From Symbiodinium natans (lineage: Eukaryota > Sar > Dinophyceae > Suessiales > Symbiodiniaceae): a stretch of DNA of 55,000 bases. A program made the position numbers and the translations under genes. The stretch spans positions 240,001 to 295,000 of the forward strand of contig CAJNDS010001558.1 in assembly GCA_905221605.1 (NCBI GenBank), read 5' to 3'. Below, one piece after another: positions 38,073 to 46,402 of this stretch (the first letter of the stretch is position 1; the number at the start of each line of letters is the position of its first letter). The notes beneath the pieces were generated by a model. The model did not search any database and was not told where the DNA came from. It saw only the letters and a program-made list of their open reading frames with translations.

Positions 38073-38469
38073 GTTTAGGGTTTAGGGGTGGTTGGGGTTC
38101 AGGGTTTAGGGTTTAGGGTTGAGGGTTGTTTAGGGTTTAGGGTTCAGGGTTTAGGGTTGAGGGTTGTTTAGTGTTTAGTGTTTAGGGTTTAGGGTTTAGG
38201 GTTCAAGGTTTAGGGTTTAGGTGTTGAGGGTTTAGGGGACAGGGGTACTACCCTCTGATGTGCTTCGTAGTGGCGCGAAAGCAGCAGACTTCCACAGCAT
38301 GCGGTTGAGATTTTGGTAGGCTGGCTGCTTTTTTCTCTCACAGTTTCTTTCAATTCTGCGCTCCAGGGCCGCAGGAACATGATCCTCAAACCATACACCC
38401 CCAAACCCTACATCCTCCATCTCTACTCAAACCATAAACCCTACATCCTCAAACCCAACTCCCTCCACT

Positions 38470-38597
38470 TTTCGCCACCAAAGCCCTGTGCGAGATTTCG
38501 TCCTGGAATCTTAATTCCCATCTGCCTTCGGCAAGACCCCACAGGTATCTTAGTGGCACAGCGTACTTTACCCGAAAACGGTTCATCTAAACCCTAA
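38470..38597 (+). CDS. Exon-like island (unknown)
   Basis: PPKPCARFRPGILIPICLRQ then DPTGILVAQRTLPENGSS, open for over 40 codons to a TAA formed by the array. Upstream at about 38369 there is a strong pyrimidine-AG (CAATTCTGCGCTCCAG). Confidence 0.38.
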
Positions 38598-39225
38598 GCT
38601 GGAAGCACTAAACCCTAGAACCCTAGCCTGAGGCCCCTAACAGACTCAACCCCCTACTAAACTGAGGTTGATCTGACACGAAGTTCAAACTTCTTATTCC
38701 GTAGGCCTAATCCCTTTCTAGCCCTGGAACTGTACTATTTGATACTAAACTGTTCAAAGGCTCCCAAATCCACCCAGAACCGTAAACCCCGGAAAAGAAG
38801 AATGCAAAACCCTAAGCCCTCAACCCAAAACCCTAAACCCTCAAACCTAAACCCTCAAGCCAAAACTCTAAACCCTAAACCCTCAACCCCGGCCGACGCT
38901 GTCCGAGTACCATGCTCTGCTTCACCCTCCAGCGGCTTTCAAAAAGCAAAGTCATGGGTTTAGGGTTTAGGGGTTGGGGCTTCCCAAAATAGCCCTAAGC
39001 CTAGAATATGCATTCTCCGAAATAGCACACAACCCAACCTTCCCCTTCAACCTGAAGCAGTCACAGTCAGCCCGAAGAACAAAAACCCTGAGCCCTACAG
39101 TCCTAAAGCCTTCATCCCCAACAGCGCTTCGACCCTAAACCCTAAACCCTAAACCCTAAACCCTAAACCCTAAACCCTAAACCCTAAACCCTAAACCCTA
39201 AACCCTAAACCCTAAACCCTAAACC

Positions 39226-39307
39226 TTGAGTCGCCAACACGCTGCCATGCGGGGCATCAACTTGCCAGCGACGCAGGGCACGAGCAACGCGGGGAACTTC
39301 CTTCCAG
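39226..39307 (+). CDS. Exon-like island (unknown)
   Basis: SRQHAAMRGINLPATQGTS then NAGNFLP, ending at CAG|GTACCC just before a poly-C run. All three frames are nearly open, so the frame is uncertain. Confidence 0.35.
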
Positions 39308-39773
39308 GTACCCCCCCCCCCCCCCCCCGGAAAACTAGGGTTTAGGGTTTAAGGCCATACCAAGGCGAGTAAGTGAACTGAACCCTGTGAAGGGTTGAGG
39401 GTTTAGGGCTTAGGCTAGTGTCGCATAAGGGACTAGAATGAGCCCAAGAATGAGGGCTTAGTCAATGCCCTCATAGGGATTGCTGAGCGCCCCTGAAATG
39501 AAGCCCCAACTCCTACATATAATGGTATACCCTAAACCCTAACCCTAAGCCCCAACTTGGGGTTCATGTGGTCCCCAAATCATGTAAGCAAGGAATCTGC
39601 CTCGTAGCGACCTTGAAGGGTCAGGGGCTGCCATCGGAGGGTTTGGGGTTTAGGGTTTAGGGTCTAGGGGGTTCCGGGTTTAGGGTTTGGGGTGTTGGGC
39701 TTTAGGGCTTTGAGAAGGCTCTGTGTGGTTGAGTAATAAGCAGGCGCCTTGAGAGCGGCTCATCCCCTGCAAG

Positions 39774-40055
39774 GAGTTTATCCCTTCGACTACTCTGCGG
39801 CCGACCTGGACAAGGCCGGCACAGCTTAAACCCCAGTTCAGGGCTAAGCCGTTTAGGGTTCAGGGTCTAGGTTTAGGGTTTAGGGCTAGGGTTTAGGGTT
39901 TGGAACTAAACAGTTTAGGGTTCAGGGTTTCGGGTTTACGGCTTTTTTGCTGACAGAAAGTGGCTCTTGCACGGCTAATGGCTCGATGTCCAGGATGCTG
40001 CGCCGTAGTGCCATGGTCCCTGAACCAGATCTACTCAAGAAGTGAGAACATTTGA
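39774..40055 (+). CDS. Two islands each ending in a stop
   Basis: 39774-39830 follows CATCCCCTGCAAG and reads VYPFDYSAADLDKAGTA to TAA. 39957-40055 follows GCTTTTTTGCTGACAG and reads KVALARLMARCPGCCAVV then PWSLNQIYSRSENI to TGA. Both look coding, with good acceptors. They would belong to different transcripts or alternative ends. Confidence 0.4.
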
Positions 40056-40231
40056 ACGCAAGAAATCCCTGCCAGTGCGCCTAACTACAAGTTTCGTCGG
40101 GGCTACCCTAAGCCCTCAAGAGTACACCCCCGGAACCCCTCTTATGTCCGTTAGTTTGCATAGAGTGCCCCTAACCCTAAACCCTAAACTCTAAAACCCT
40201 AAACCCTAAACCCTAAACCTCACATCCACAG

Positions 40232-40289
40232 AGCTTACAAGCCCTAGATAGACCCGCTCACAACCATCTTTGCAAAATCCCACTGGGAG
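40232..40289 (+). CDS. Exon-like island directly before MITE family A
   Basis: Acceptor CACATCCACAG; reads SLQALDRPAHNHLCKIPLG and runs into the element end (GGGAG|GTTCATGG). Confidence 0.42.
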
Positions 40290-40450
40290 GTTCATGGTAT
40301 TTATTAACCAATTATAACTATACGCCCCTTATGTGCCCAGTAGAGGTGTAGAGTTATAACTATAAGCCCCCGTAAGTGCCCTCATATGGCTATAAGTAGA
40401 CTGATAAGTACAGTTATGTAATTGGTTAATAAGTACCATGAACCTCCAAG
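40283..40450. mobile_element. MITE family A copy 4
   Basis: Long arms GGAGGTTCATGGTATTTATT and AATAAGTACCATGAACCTCC, inner ACCAATTATAACTA / GTTATGTAATTGGT. Intact, no telomeric insertion. Coding-like islands abut both ends. Confidence 0.8.
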
Positions 40451-40512
40451 CAAGGCTCGCCAGAAGGGCTTCGACGCCCTGCGGCTGCCGGTGTCTTGTC
40501 TGGCTGTTTCGA
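40451..40512 (+). CDS. Exon-like island directly after MITE family A
   Basis: Starts after CCTCCAAG. The most natural frame reads KARQKGFDALRLPVSCLAVS; its phase does not match the simplest donor choice upstream, so the pairing is only suggestive. Confidence 0.38.
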
Positions 40513-40591
40513 GCCCTAAACCCTAAACCCTAAACCCTAAACCCTAAACCCTAAACCCTAAACCCTAAACCCTAAACCCTAAGCGCTTTCA

Positions 40592-40770
40592 GGGAGTGAG
40601 TCGGTGCAGGCTTCCGGGTGTGCAAGGATTCCGGCATCAGGGTCTTCGGGCACTGCGGGGTATTTTAGGGTCCGAGTGGTGCCACTCTACAGGGGGAGCT
40701 TCCAGGGGCACAAGGAATCAGGACATGGGAATTTTGGGGGTTCTCCGGAGTGCTCTCGACAAAGAGAGAG
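40592..40770 (+). CDS. Exon-like island (unknown), about 58 codons
   Basis: Acceptor AAGCGCTTTCAG; reads SESVQASGCARIPASGSSG, TAGYFRVRVVPLYRGSFQ, GHKESGHGNFGGSPECSR. Followed by an AGAGAGAG/GTGTG tract. Not recognised. Confidence 0.42.
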
Positions 40771-40850
40771 AGAGTGTGTGAGAGTGACACCTTCTTGGTA
40801 GGGGTGGCCTTCTTATGGCATGGTTACTGGGCTACCAAGTTTGAATGCAG

Positions 40851-41144
40851 CCCGACAAGAGGTGAACGTGTCAACTGCCGACGCCCCTGCAGCACTTGGG
40901 ACGCCAGTTGCATTTGGCGGCGTTTTGGGCCCTTGAATTAGCTTTCAAGGTTGTGGGCTTCATGTCCGAACGCTTTCATTCAGGGTTTGGAGGTGTGTGA
41001 CTTCATGTCATGATGCCGAAGCAGCTCTTTATCTTGGAATGTTGTTTTCTTTGCGGGAATGGTATGACTATGTATGGGCACACATCCCTTGCTAAATCCA
41101 AAGAAAGGCGTGTCAATTCCCAAACCCTAAACCCTGAACTCTAG
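40851..41144 (+). CDS. Coding-like islands (unknown)
   Basis: 40851-40936 follows GTTTGAATGCAG and reads RQEVNVSTADAPAALGTP then VAFGGVLGP. 41010-41144 starts with two ATGs and reads MPKQLFILECCFLCGNGM then TMYGHTSLAKSKERRVNS before running into CCCTAAA and a TAG. The second could be a small gene start with a Cys-rich segment. Confidence 0.38.
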
Positions 41145-41234
41145 ACCCTAAACCGTGAACCCTGAACCTTGAACCCTCAACCCGAAACCCTCAACCCTAA
41201 ACCCTAAACCCTAAACCATTCGCTTATCTTTCAA

Positions 41235-41289
41235 GGGGCTGCACGCCAGGGTCAGTTGTAGCTTGCTAGAGGAGCCCCCAAAATGCTTG
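41235..41289 (+). CDS. Exon-like island before MITE family B
   Basis: After CTTATCTTTCAAG it reads GLHARVSCSLLEEPPKCL and ends exactly where the element begins with GTAGCCCAG, an apparent GT donor. Confidence 0.42.
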
Positions 41290-41400
41290 GTAGCCCAGTG
41301 GATACCCTTGACTCTTTATTTTTGGGTTCTGCGTTCCCTTATAAAGTAACCAGCCCCAAAAAAGGGTGCCCTGATTTTTAGATGGATATACTGGGCCACC
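41290..41400. mobile_element. MITE family B, subtype 1
   Basis: GTAGCCCAGTGGATACCCTT ... TTTTTGGGTTCTGCGTTCCC ... AAAAGGGTGCCCTGATTTTT ... ATACTGGGCC. Closely matches 49108-49209. Confidence 0.7.
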
Positions 41401-41469
41401 ACGAATGGTTGATGGTTCGCATGCCCTCAGATGGTTCTTGTTAACTAGGGCACAATAAGCCCGGGTCGA

Positions 41470-41826
41470 TAGAACCCGAAGCAGGTGCTGTCCGTCTCGC
41501 CTTCCCAGGTCGATCCGCGCATACTTCGACTCCTTTGGCGGCCAAGGAGCTTGGAAAGTGGTTGAGCAAAGGGGCGGCTGTGGGCCTTGGGATGCCACAA
41601 TGAAGCCCCAAAGTTGGGAGAACTTGCGCTCGGCACCGAGAATCCCCAATATTGTGGACAGAAACTACAGAACCGAGAATCCCCAATATTGTGGACAACA
41701 GAAATCTTTTCAGGGGTTCATGTAGCCCCCAAAATTCGCAAGTTAGCCCCAAGCTCTTCACGGGCGGGTGCAGATCTTATGCTCTCTCGGGTCCACGATC
41801 GTAGGGGCTATCGAAGCAAGTACTGA
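41470..41826 (+). CDS. Coding-like block with a frame change
   Basis: First part (about 41480-41600) reads AVRLAFPGRSAHTSTPLA then AKELGKWLSKGAAVGLGM. From 41587 a different frame reads NEAPKLGELALGTENPQY, FSGVHVAPKIRKLAPSSS and ends at TGA 41826. Either two exons with a tiny intron or one decayed gene. A 37-bp tandem duplication lies within it. Minus-strand frames here (up to 127 codons) are probably shadows. Confidence 0.38.
41635..41698 (+). repeat. 37-bp tandem duplication
   Basis: ACCGAGAATCCCCAATATTG (with GGACA following) at 41635 recurs at 41672. 37 bp is not a multiple of three, so it shifts the reading frame. Confidence 0.85.
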
Positions 41827-41872
41827 CTGGGGCTTGGGGTACATGCACCCTCATCACGTCAGGACTATGGTC

Positions 41873-42113
41873 CCTAAACCCTAAACCTTAAACCCTCAAC
41901 CCTCAACCCTCAACCCTAAACCCAAGACCCCTAAACCCTAAACCCTAAACCCTCAACCCTAAACCCTAAACCCTAAACCCTAAACCCAAGACCCCTAAAC
42001 CCTAAACCCTAAACCCTAAACCCTAACCCCTAAACCCTAAACCCTAAACCCTAAACCCTAAACCCTAAACCCTAAACCCTAAACCCTAAACCCCAAACCC
42101 TAAACCCTAAACC
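41873..42113 (-). repeat. CCCTAAA array, about 33 units with variants
   Basis: Contains a higher-order repeat: a segment with CCCAAGACCCCTAAACCC occurs twice (about 41921 and 41983), indicating segmental duplication inside the array. Confidence 0.9.
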
Positions 42114-42116
42114 TAG

Positions 42117-42192
42117 GTGGAGCTCCTGGAGTTGATATGGTCAATCAGGGCTCCAGGTTGGCTACGTCAATTTAAATGCCACGTCTTCCCTC
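42117..42192 (+). CDS. Exon-like island (unknown)
   Basis: VELLELIWSIRAPGWLRQ then FKCHVFPR; the acceptor CCTAG comes from the array end and the donor CGT|TTAGGG or C|GTTTAGG from the next array. Confidence 0.38.
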
Positions 42193-42434
42193 GTTTAGGG
42201 TTTAGGGTTTAGGGTTTAGGGTTTAGGGTTCAGGATCCTGCCGAAGCTCCCAAACCTTCTAATATGAGGTGTCGGAATCATTGCTAATATGATTTCCTTA
42301 GGGGTCCCTTTATAACTATAGGACAATGACCCCCAATAACCCTAAACCCTAAACACTAAACCCTAAACCCCAAACCCTAAACCCTAAACCCTAAACCCTA
42401 AACCCTAAACCCTAAACCCTAAACCCTAAACCCT

Positions 42435-42523
42435 ACGTATTCCGACTCCCATTTTGCCCTGCAAACCTCAAACCCCCACGGCGGAGGCCTCCTTTGCTTC
42501 TTCGAGGAGAGTTCCGACCCCCA
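42435..42523 (+). CDS. Exon-like island with consensus donor
   Basis: TYSDSHFALQTSNPHGGG then LLCFFEESSDP, ending at CCA|GTGAGTCC, a near-perfect GT donor. The in-frame TGA immediately after would also make it a plausible C-terminus. Confidence 0.45.
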
Positions 42524-42556
42524 GTGAGTCCGGCATGCTTGATGGGTTTAGGGTTT

Positions 42557-42835
42557 AGGGTTTAGGGTTTAGGGGTTTAGGGGTTTAGGGGTTTAGGGGT
42601 TTAGGGGTTTAGCGGTTTAGGGGTTTAGGGGTTTAGGGGTTTAGGGGTTTAGGGGTTTAGGGGTTTAGGGGTTTAGGGGTTTAGGGGTAGGGGTTAGGGG
42701 TTTAGGGGTTTATAGGGTTTATAGGGTTTATAGGGTTTTATAGGGTTTATAGGGTTTATAGGGTTTATAGGGTTTTGTAGGGTTTATAGGGTTTTATAGG
42801 GTTTATAGGGTTTTATAGGGTCTATAGGGTGTAGG
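42557..42835 (+). repeat. Homogenised variant blocks: TTTAGGGG octamers, then TTTATAGGG nonamers
   Basis: TTTAGGG passes into about 14 GGGGTTTA octamers (42570-42690, one TTTAGCGG) and then into about 14 units of TTTATAGGG with occasional extra T (42705-42835). Each variant is clustered, not mixed. Confidence 0.92.
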
Positions 42836-42841
42836 TTTCAG

Positions 42842-42940
42842 GCGGATTCCGTGATCACGGCTGGTCGCCGTGGGTTTGTGTCCACAAGTCCAGGCTGCGA
42901 GCTCCGAGCCTCGCATCTCCAGGCTCTACAGCCGCAGTCC
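42842..42940 (+). CDS. Exon-like island (unknown)
   Basis: Acceptor GGTGTAGGTTTCAG; reads ADSVITAGRRGFVSTSPG then CELRASHLQALQPQS, phase 0. Followed by CCCTAAA. Confidence 0.4.
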
Positions 42941-43100
42941 CTAAACCCTAAAACCCTGAACCCTAAACCCTACAAACCCTAAACCCTAAACCCTAAACCC
43001 TAAAACCCTGAACCCTAAACCCTAAACCCTAAACCCTAAACCCTAAACCCTAAACCCTAAACCCTAAACCCTAAACCCTACAAACCCTAAACCCTAAAAC

Positions 43101-43195
43101 CGACGCACGACCACTGCCAGGGCCGCACCCCACGGCAGCGGCTGCGCAGACGTCGCAGCGGCCAGCGCCACCTGGATGAAGGCGGCCGGAAGGGG
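43101..43195 (+). CDS. Exon-like island (unknown)
   Basis: RRTTTARAAPHGSGCADV then AAASATWMKAAGRG, ending at GGG|GTTTAGGG. All three frames are largely open, so the frame is uncertain. Confidence 0.32.
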
Positions 43196-43451
43196 GTTTA
43201 GGGTTTAGGGTTTGGGGTTTAGGGCTAGGGTTTAGGGTTTGGGGTTGAGGGTTGAGCGTTGAGGGTTGAGGGTTGAGCGTTGAGGGTTGAGGGTTGAGCT
43301 TATTAGGGTATAGGGTTTTGGGTTTTTGGGTTCTTGGGTGTTTGGGTTTTTGGGTTTTTTGGGTTTAGGGTTTTAGGTTTTTAGGGTTCAGTAGTCGAGG
43401 GCAGTTTAGGAGTTTTCAGTACAGTGGGACGTAGCCCAAGCCCCGACATCC

Positions 43452-43582
43452 CTAAACCCCCCAAACCCCAAACCCCAAACCCCAAACCCCAAACCCCAAA
43501 CCCCAAACCCCAAACCCCAAACCCTAAACCCTAAACCCTAAACCCTAAACCCCAAACCCTAAACCCTAAACCCTAAACTCCC
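43452..43582 (-). repeat. CCCCAAA variant array passing into CCCTAAA
   Basis: About nine CCCCAAA heptamers (43452-43518) then CCCTAAA units: another block of a single variant. Confidence 0.92.
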
Positions 43583-43682
43583 TGGAGGGCACCAAAAGCG
43601 GGTGCTTTCACGGAGGCTTCCCGGCGTGGGGGATGATGAAGTTCAAAACAAGCATGTGGCGAACGGTTGGGGACGACATGAA
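43582..43682 (+). CDS. Exon-like island before MITE family C
   Basis: LEGTKSGCFHGGFPAWGM then MKFKTSMWRTVGDDM, a natural 33-codon frame ending at AA|GTAGGG, where the donor lies inside the left end of MITE family C. Not recognised. Confidence 0.45.
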
Positions 43683-43800
43683 GTAGGGTTTATATTACTG
43701 TTTTTGGTGAGTGTATATAAGGTTCCTTTTTCATATTGGTGAGTGTATATGTTTGGTGTCCTTTTGGGGGTACAAGAGATATATACCCTACAATACATGA
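43677..43800. mobile_element. MITE family C copy 2
   Basis: CATGAAGTAGGGTTTATATT ... GGTGAGTGTATATAAGGTTC ... GAGATATATACCCTACAATA. About 85-90 percent like 22761-22895 over its length by eye. Confidence 0.75.
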
Positions 43801-43841
43801 ACCGTTCTTATTTGCCCGGGGCTACTACAATCCCTCTTCAG

Positions 43842-43920
43842 GTGTCTGGAACCGGAAGCCAGAACCCTAACTAGAATGGCACCAGAAGCCCAAAAAGGGG
43901 AACGCTACACTAAATCCTAA
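43842..43920 (+). CDS. Possible terminal exon (unknown)
   Basis: Acceptor CAATCCCTCTTCAG; reads CLEPEARTLTRMAPEAQK then GERYTKS and TAA. Lies 40 bp after MITE family C, which would be inside the intron from 43682. Confidence 0.38.
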
Positions 43921-44220
43921 AGATTCGGCCCTGAGCCCGAGGAATGAATGATGTATCATGACACAGCAGATCGCCCCGCACCCCCGAGATTACTCTGCGA
44001 GACGTCTAGCCCTTCTTTAGCAGGGAATGGGGGAATTTCGGTCCCTCAAACAGCACCTTGCAGGGTCCTATAGAGGGGTTATAAGTTACCAAGAAGGATT
44101 TTCCCTCCTTTCCCAGTGTGATATTCCCGACAAGAGTAAAAAAGGCTAGTCACAGGCACGCCTGAAGCCACGCTCGATGCAGATGTCCGGTTCAGGGTTT
44201 CGGGTTTAGGGCTTAAAACC

Positions 44221-44490
44221 GCTAAGCCCCGAAATCCAGGAATTGGATCAGAACCCGGCCCACACATCCTGCGCGCGAAGCACCTGCAAGGCTCATGCAG
44301 CCTTCTCCGACAGCGGCCAGTCTTGAGTCGGTTCCCACGCCTGGTTTTTGGTTTGAGGATCCGAGGTTTCTCGCGTCCGCTGTCCAATGTCTTAGCAAGT
44401 ACAGGATCACATGCCCCCCCCCCCCCCCCATATATTCCTGTCAGGGCATGTGGACCACAATTCTTTTTGGAGATTTTTGGAGTTCGCCCT
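44221..44490 (+). CDS. Coding-like island (unknown)
   Basis: 44221-44410: AKPRNPGIGSEPGPHILR, LLRQRPVLSRFPRLVFGL, RIRGFSRPLSNVLASTG, open throughout. 44445-44490 follows ATATTCCTGTCAG and reads GMWTTILFGDFWSSP to a GT. A poly-C run (44415-44429) separates them. A minus-strand frame of 102 codons overlaps. Confidence 0.35.
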
Positions 44491-44494
44491 GTAA

Positions 44495-44640
44495 ACCCTA
44501 AACCCCTAAACCCCTAAACCCCTAAACCCCCAAACCCCAAACCCCAAACCCCCTAAACCCCCCAACCCTAAACCCCCCAAACCCTAAACCCCCTAAACCC
44601 CCTAAACCCCCTAAACCCCCTAAACCCCCTAAACCCTGAA
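44495..44640 (-). repeat. CCCCTAAA/CCCCCTAAA variant array
   Basis: Octamer and nonamer relatives of CCCTAAA; the reverse frame translates to a monotonous GGLGGL repeat, not a gene. Confidence 0.9.
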
Positions 44641-44649
44641 CCCCTAAAT

Positions 44650-44772
44650 ACGTCCATACGTCCCCCAAGGTTTGTTTGGGGCGAGTTCGGGGTTCCCTCG
44701 GGCCCCAGAAGACCCCCAAAAGCACGCCAGGCCCTGAACCCTAAGGCCGAGCCCTTTGTCCAAGCTTATAGG
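44650..44772 (+). CDS. Exon-like island (unknown)
   Basis: TSIRPPRFVWGEFGVPSG then PRRPPKARQALNPKAEPF, open for about 40 codons. Part derives from CCCTAAA-like sequence (LNPK). Confidence 0.28.
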
Positions 44773-44898
44773 CTTTTTTGGGTTTAGGGTTTAGGGTTTA
44801 GGGTTTAGGGTTTCGGGTTTAGGGTTTAGGGTTTAGGGTTTAGGGTTTAGGGTTTAGGGTGACTCTACCTGCTACGCCCCAATTTTCTGCATCCTCAG

Positions 44899-44974
44899 CC
44901 GGCGTGCTCTACGAGATCTTCAACGAGCCTTTTGGATACAAAATGGCGGAAGAGCACCTGGGCTGCTTGAGGGT
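44899..44974 (+). CDS. Two-exon unknown gene fragment, exon 1
   Basis: Acceptor TTTTCTGCATCCTCAG; reads GVLYEIFNEPFGYKMAEE then HLGCLR plus two bases, donor GTAGGG. Joining to the exon at 45879 completes a Val codon and continues as YLHNMLLILHY. Natural composition on both sides and a compatible junction; the family is not recognised. Confidence 0.55.
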
Positions 44975-45483
44975 GTAGGGCTTGGGGTTTAGGGATTGGG
45001 GTTTAGGATTTAGGGTTTAGGGTTTAAGGTTTGGGGTTTAGGGTTTAGGCTCTTTGGGGCTCTAGGGTCAGTGTTGAGGCTTGAGAGTTTGGGGCCTTCA
45101 GGATTTAGGCTGTATGGTTTATGGCTTTGGGCGGTCTAGCGTTTTGGGAGACGTGCTGTGCCACGAGGTACGACCAACTTCTCTTGCTCCAAGCAGCGCA
45201 CATTGAACTTTGGGTTGGGCTTCGAGGGGCAAGGGGAGGTAGATCAGGCACCGAGTTTGCAGAGTTTGTGTGTGTGTGTGTGTTGTGTGCACCTGTTTGC
45301 TGTGAGGACCAAGTTTTCGGGTTTTAAGATCAATCACAACATTATATAAGAGTAATTAGTAGCATATTAAGGATATATATCTTAAAGGTTTAAAGAGTTC
45401 CTGAACGCTGAAGCCCAATGCCCCAAACCGCCCTGAACCGGGATTAGGGTTTACGGCTTGGGGCTTAACTAGGACTTAGGGCT

Positions 45484-45592
45484 TACTACTATTTGTGTAA
45501 GAACCTCCCTAAAAGAATTCGAATATTCTTCCTTATAAGGGTAATATAGGGATTATTGCCTTTTAGTTTTTGGGGCTTCTTAAGCAAACAGT
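45484..45592. mobile_element. MITE family D copy 2
   Basis: CTACTATTTGTGTAAGAACC at the left and GGGGCTTCTTAAGCAAACAG at the right, with the CCTTATAAGGG core as in copy 1 at 12257. Confidence 0.65.
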
Positions 45593-45824
45593 AGCTTCGG
45601 GTTTAGGACTCGGACTTTCGGATTTCGTCGTCGGATTTCGGCTGCTGCATCGGGGCAGAAGCCGGCGGCTTCAAGCCACAGAGTCGAACGTTCCCGTAGC
45701 CAACGAAGGGCCTTCCTCCCTAATTCCCTCATTCCCTAGTAAGAACCAGCCAAAAGGGGCCATTCGGCTTGCAGGGGCGGCCACGGGGTTCAGGGTGCCC
45801 GAAACCCTAAACCCTAAGCCCTAA
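45570..45824 (+). CDS. Coding-like island overlapping MITE family D end
   Basis: An 84-codon frame: SGLGLGLSDFVVGFRLLH, RGRSRRLQATESNVPVAN, EGPSSLIPSFPSKNQPKG. It begins inside the MITE, contains an AGGGAATGAGGGA-type MITE end at about 45720, and ends in repeat-derived LNPKP. Possible exon roughly 45600-45715; otherwise chance. Confidence 0.3.
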   Translation: MGLLKQTVASGLGLGLSDFVVGFRLLHRGRSRRLQATESNVPVANEGPSSLIPSFPSKNQPKGAIRLAGAATGFRVPETLNPKP

Positions 45825-45878
45825 ACCCTAAGCCCTAAACCCTAAACCCTAAACCCTAAACCCCCAACCTTTGTTCAG

Positions 45879-45969
45879 GTACCTCCACAACATGCTGCTA
45901 ATCCTCCACTACGCCCAGCTCCCCGTCGGCCGCTGCGTGCTGGAAGCTTGTTCGAAGAAGGATCCCTAG
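45879..45969 (+). CDS. Two-exon unknown gene fragment, exon 2
   Basis: Acceptor CAACCTTTGTTCAG; after one base it reads YLHNMLLILHYAQLPVGR then CVLEACSKKDP and TAG at 45967-45969. Amphipathic helix-like. Probably the C-terminus of the gene fragment beginning at or before 44899. The intron (about 900 bp) contains MITE family D and TTTAGGG/CCCTAAA units. Confidence 0.52.
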
Positions 45970-46009
45970 ACCCCAAACCCTGAACCTTAAACCCTAAACC
46001 CTCAAAAAC

Positions 46010-46133
46010 TAGACCCTAAACCCTAAACCCTAAACCCTAAACCCTAAACCCTAAACCCTAAACCCTAAACCCTAAACCCTAAACCCTAAACCCTAAACCC
46101 TAAACCCTAAACCCTAAACCCTAAACCCTAACC
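46010..46133 (-). repeat. CCCTAAA array, about 17 units
   Basis: Near-perfect heptamers; only degenerate CCCTAAA-like sequence and no supported gene from here to 46256. Confidence 0.95.
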
Positions 46134-46256
46134 TTGAGCCCTGAAGCCCTGAGCGCTAAGTCTTGAGCTTGAAAACCCTAAGGCCTCAAGCTCGAGGATT
46201 CTACAAACCTTGCGAAACCTGAACTCTGAGGGCGTGTGGGCCACCAGCAATTGTCG

Positions 46257-46402
46257 CAGAAGTCCATCTGTGATGTTAGGATTTAGGCTTTAGGGCTTTT
46301 AGAGTTTAAGGGTGTAGGGTTTAGGATCCAGAAGTCCATCTGTGATGTTAGGATTTAGGCTTCAGGGCTTTTAGAGTTTAAGGGTGTAGGGTTTAGGATC
46401 CA
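46257..46402 (+). repeat. 72-bp tandem duplication
   Basis: CAGAAGTCCATCTGTGATGT ... GTAGGGTTTAGGATC occurs at 46257-46328 and 46329-46400 with one mismatch, so the event is recent. The unit includes degenerate heptamer sequence. Confidence 0.92.

Noticed and set aside
44522-44725. GGLGGL-repeat minus-strand ORF
   Set aside because: Direct translation of the CCCCTAAA variant array.
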